Shown here: positions 5,493 to 6,430 of the stretch, piece by piece
Position numbering within the stretch: the stretch's first letter is position 1
Layout: each line of letters opens with the position of its first letter
DNA from: an uncultured Bordetella sp.
GTDB lineage: Bacteria > Pseudomonadota > Gammaproteobacteria > Burkholderiales > Burkholderiaceae_B
Length of the DNA stretch: 6,430 nt
Assembly: GCA_937881145.1 (NCBI GenBank)
Contig: CALGFL010000321.1
Span: 1-6,430, forward strand
Reading direction: 5' to 3'
The notes under the pieces: model-generated
What the model was told of the DNA's origin: nothing
What the model saw: only the letters and a program-made list of their open reading frames with translations
The model's database searches: none
Program-made: the position numbers and the translations under genes

Positions 5493-6291
5493 TTTGCAGG
5501 AAGCCCCTGAGGAATTCGCGCGTTCTTTCCTCGCGCGGTTCGGCGAAGAGTTCCTCGGGCGGCGCCTGCTCGACGATGCGGCCCTGGTCGAAAAAGCACA
5601 CGCGATCCGAGATCTGCTTGGCGAACTGCATTTCGTGCGTCACCAGCAGCATGGTCAGATCGTGTTCTTCGGACAGGCGCTGGATGACGTTGAGCACTTC
5701 GCCCACCAGTTCCGGATCCAGCGCGGACGTGGGTTCGTCGAACAGCATGATGTTGGGATGCATGGCCAGGGCGCGGGCGATGGCTACGCGCTGCTGCTGG
5801 CCGCCCGAGAGCTGACTGGGGAATTTGTCGGCATGGTCGGCCAGGCCCACGAGCTCCAGGTATTTATGGGCGCGCTCGCGCGCCTGCTTGGGCGACAGAC
5901 CGAGCACATGCACCGGCGCTTCGGTGATATTGCGGCGCACGGTCATGTGCGGAAACAGATTGAACTGCTGGAACACCATGCCCATCTCTTTGCGCATTTC
6001 GCGCAGATGCGCCTCGCCGGCCGGCACCAGATGGTCGTGGCGGTATTGATGCCACAAAGGCTTGCCGGCGACGTGGATCAGACCGCTGTCGATGCCCTCC
6101 AGGGTCATGAGTATGCGCAGCACCGTCGACTTGCCCGAGCCCGATGGGCCGATGATGGCGACCTTCTCGCCTTTATGGACTTTGAAGTCGAGCCCGTCGA
6201 GCACCGTCGTGGCGCCGAAGCGCTTGACGACTTTTTCGAAGCGGATGATGGCGCCGGTGTCGTCATGAGTGTCGTGATGGATGTCGTTCAT
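5479..6291 (-). CDS. ehuA: Ectoine/hydroxyectoine ABC importer, ATP-binding subunit (EhuA-like)
   Basis: Cytoplasmic ATPase of a polar-amino-acid-type ABC importer, 270 residues. All nucleotide-binding motifs are intact: Walker A GPSGSGKS (48-55), Q-loop FQQFNLFPHMTV (Q108), ABC signature LSGGQQQR (161-168), Walker B IMLFDEPTSALDP (181-193) and the H-loop VTHEM (H219). The FNLFPHMTV and ALDPELVGEVL wording is typical of glutamine/histidine-type ATPases, to which EhuA belongs. The sequence alone cannot fix the substrate. Ectoine is inferred from facing ectABCD and from the resemblance to EhuA, including the stretch PLWHQYRHDHLVP (78-90), an insertion after the N-terminal beta region. The N-terminus is rich in His/Asp (MNDIHHDTHDDTG). 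The ATG overlaps the stop of the upstream permease (ATGA). A GAGGA lies 11 nt upstream. Alternative: a general amino-acid importer ATPase. Confidence 0.85.
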   Translation of the reverse strand: MNDIHHDTHDDTGAIIRFEKVVKRFGATTVLDGLDFKVHKGEKVAIIGPSGSGKSTVLRILMTLEGIDSGLIHVAGKPLWHQYRHDHLVPAGEAHLREMRKEMGMVFQQFNLFPHMTVRRNITEAPVHVLGLSPKQARERAHKYLELVGLADHADKFPSQLSGGQQQRVAIARALAMHPNIMLFDEPTSALDPELVGEVLNVIQRLSEEHDLTMLLVTHEMQFAKQISDRVCFFDQGRIVEQAPPEELFAEPREERTREFLRGFLQTNAA

Positions 6292-6430
6292 CGCAGTGGC
6301 AATCCTCGTTTGGGCAGGCGGGTGTCCAGGTAACGCACACCCGTCGACGCCACGATGGTCAGCACCAGATACAGGCCGCCCACCATGGACAGGGGAATCA
6401 GGTAGTTGAAGGTCCGGTCGCCAATGATCT
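6288..6430 (-). CDS. ehuD: ABC importer permease, C-terminal end only (EhuD-like), 5' part outside the window
   Basis: Only the last 46 complete codons and the stop are in the window. The peptide contains NYLIPLSMVGGLYLVLTIVA, one hydrophobic membrane-spanning segment, then a basic tail (VRYLDTRLPKRGLPLR). This matches the end of inner-membrane permeases of the HisM/GlnP type, where a final helix is followed by a short Arg/Leu-rich tail. The stop codon overlaps the ehuA start (ATGA), so both belong to one leftward operon. EhuD rather than EhuC is a guess from position: it is the permease gene directly before the ATPase gene. The ATPase gene coming last (permease then ehuA) differs from the ehuABCD order described in Sinorhizobium. 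Confidence 0.7.
   Translation of the reverse strand, partial: IIGDRTFNYLIPLSMVGGLYLVLTIVASTGVRYLDTRLPKRGLPLR

Noticed and set aside
2691..5599. Long minus-strand open frames (463 and 582 codons)
   Set aside because: Shadows of ectB, ectC and ectD; the repetitive Arg/Ala/Gly/His composition is typical of antisense frames in GC-rich DNA.
5122..6333. Plus-strand open frame of 403 codons over ectD end and ehuA
   Set aside because: Antisense to ehuA with complete ABC motifs and out of frame with ectD; no domain seen.
1..6430. CRISPR arrays, tRNA/rRNA genes, insertion sequences, attachment sites
   Set aside because: No regularly spaced repeats, transposase motifs, terminal inverted repeats or RNA-gene signatures were seen.

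Overview
The window is GC-rich, densely coding DNA from a Gram-negative bacterium. Gene content, codon choice and protein sequences look most like a betaproteobacterium of the Bordetella/Achromobacter group (Alcaligenaceae). That assignment is by impression from the proteins, not from a search. The main content is a complete ectoine/hydroxyectoine (compatible solute) biosynthesis operon, flanked by a membrane diguanylate cyclase on one side and an ectoine-type uptake transporter on the other.

Layout. (1) Positions 1-1328, minus strand: the first 442 residues of a membrane-anchored, periplasmic-sensor diguanylate cyclase. The window edge cuts it inside its GGDEF motif. (2) Positions 1329-1561: a divergent intergenic region with a good sigma70-type promoter reading rightwards (TTGACT, 17 bp, TATCAT) and a perfect palindrome just past the predicted transcription start. 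(3) Positions 1562-5482, plus strand: a MarR-family regulator (ectR), then ectA, ectB, ectC and ectD. ectR/ectA and ectB/ectC overlap by ATGA. ectC and ectD are about 15 nt apart. The only real gap is a 107-bp ectA-ectB spacer that can fold into two hairpins. (4) Positions 5479-6430, minus strand: the ATPase (ehuA) and the last 46 codons of a permease (ehuD-like) of a polar-amino-acid-type ABC importer. They converge on ectD and share a CTAG with it, so both stop codons overlap.

How it works together. EctB converts L-aspartate-beta-semialdehyde to L-2,4-diaminobutyrate. EctA acetylates it on the gamma-nitrogen, EctC cyclises the product to ectoine, and EctD hydroxylates ectoine to 5-hydroxyectoine. 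EctR probably represses its own operon. The facing ehu genes would recover ectoines from outside the cell, so synthesis and uptake sit head to head. No operon-specific aspartokinase (ask_ect) lies between ectR and ectD, and none fits before the transporter.

Nothing in the window is clearly a new biological system. The points worth a second look are: the shared CTAG stop buried in a candidate bidirectional terminator hairpin; the structured ectA-ectB spacer; regulator-first operon order with translational coupling to ectA; the candidate operator at +1; a substitution and a C-terminal tail in EctA; and the divergent c-di-GMP enzyme.
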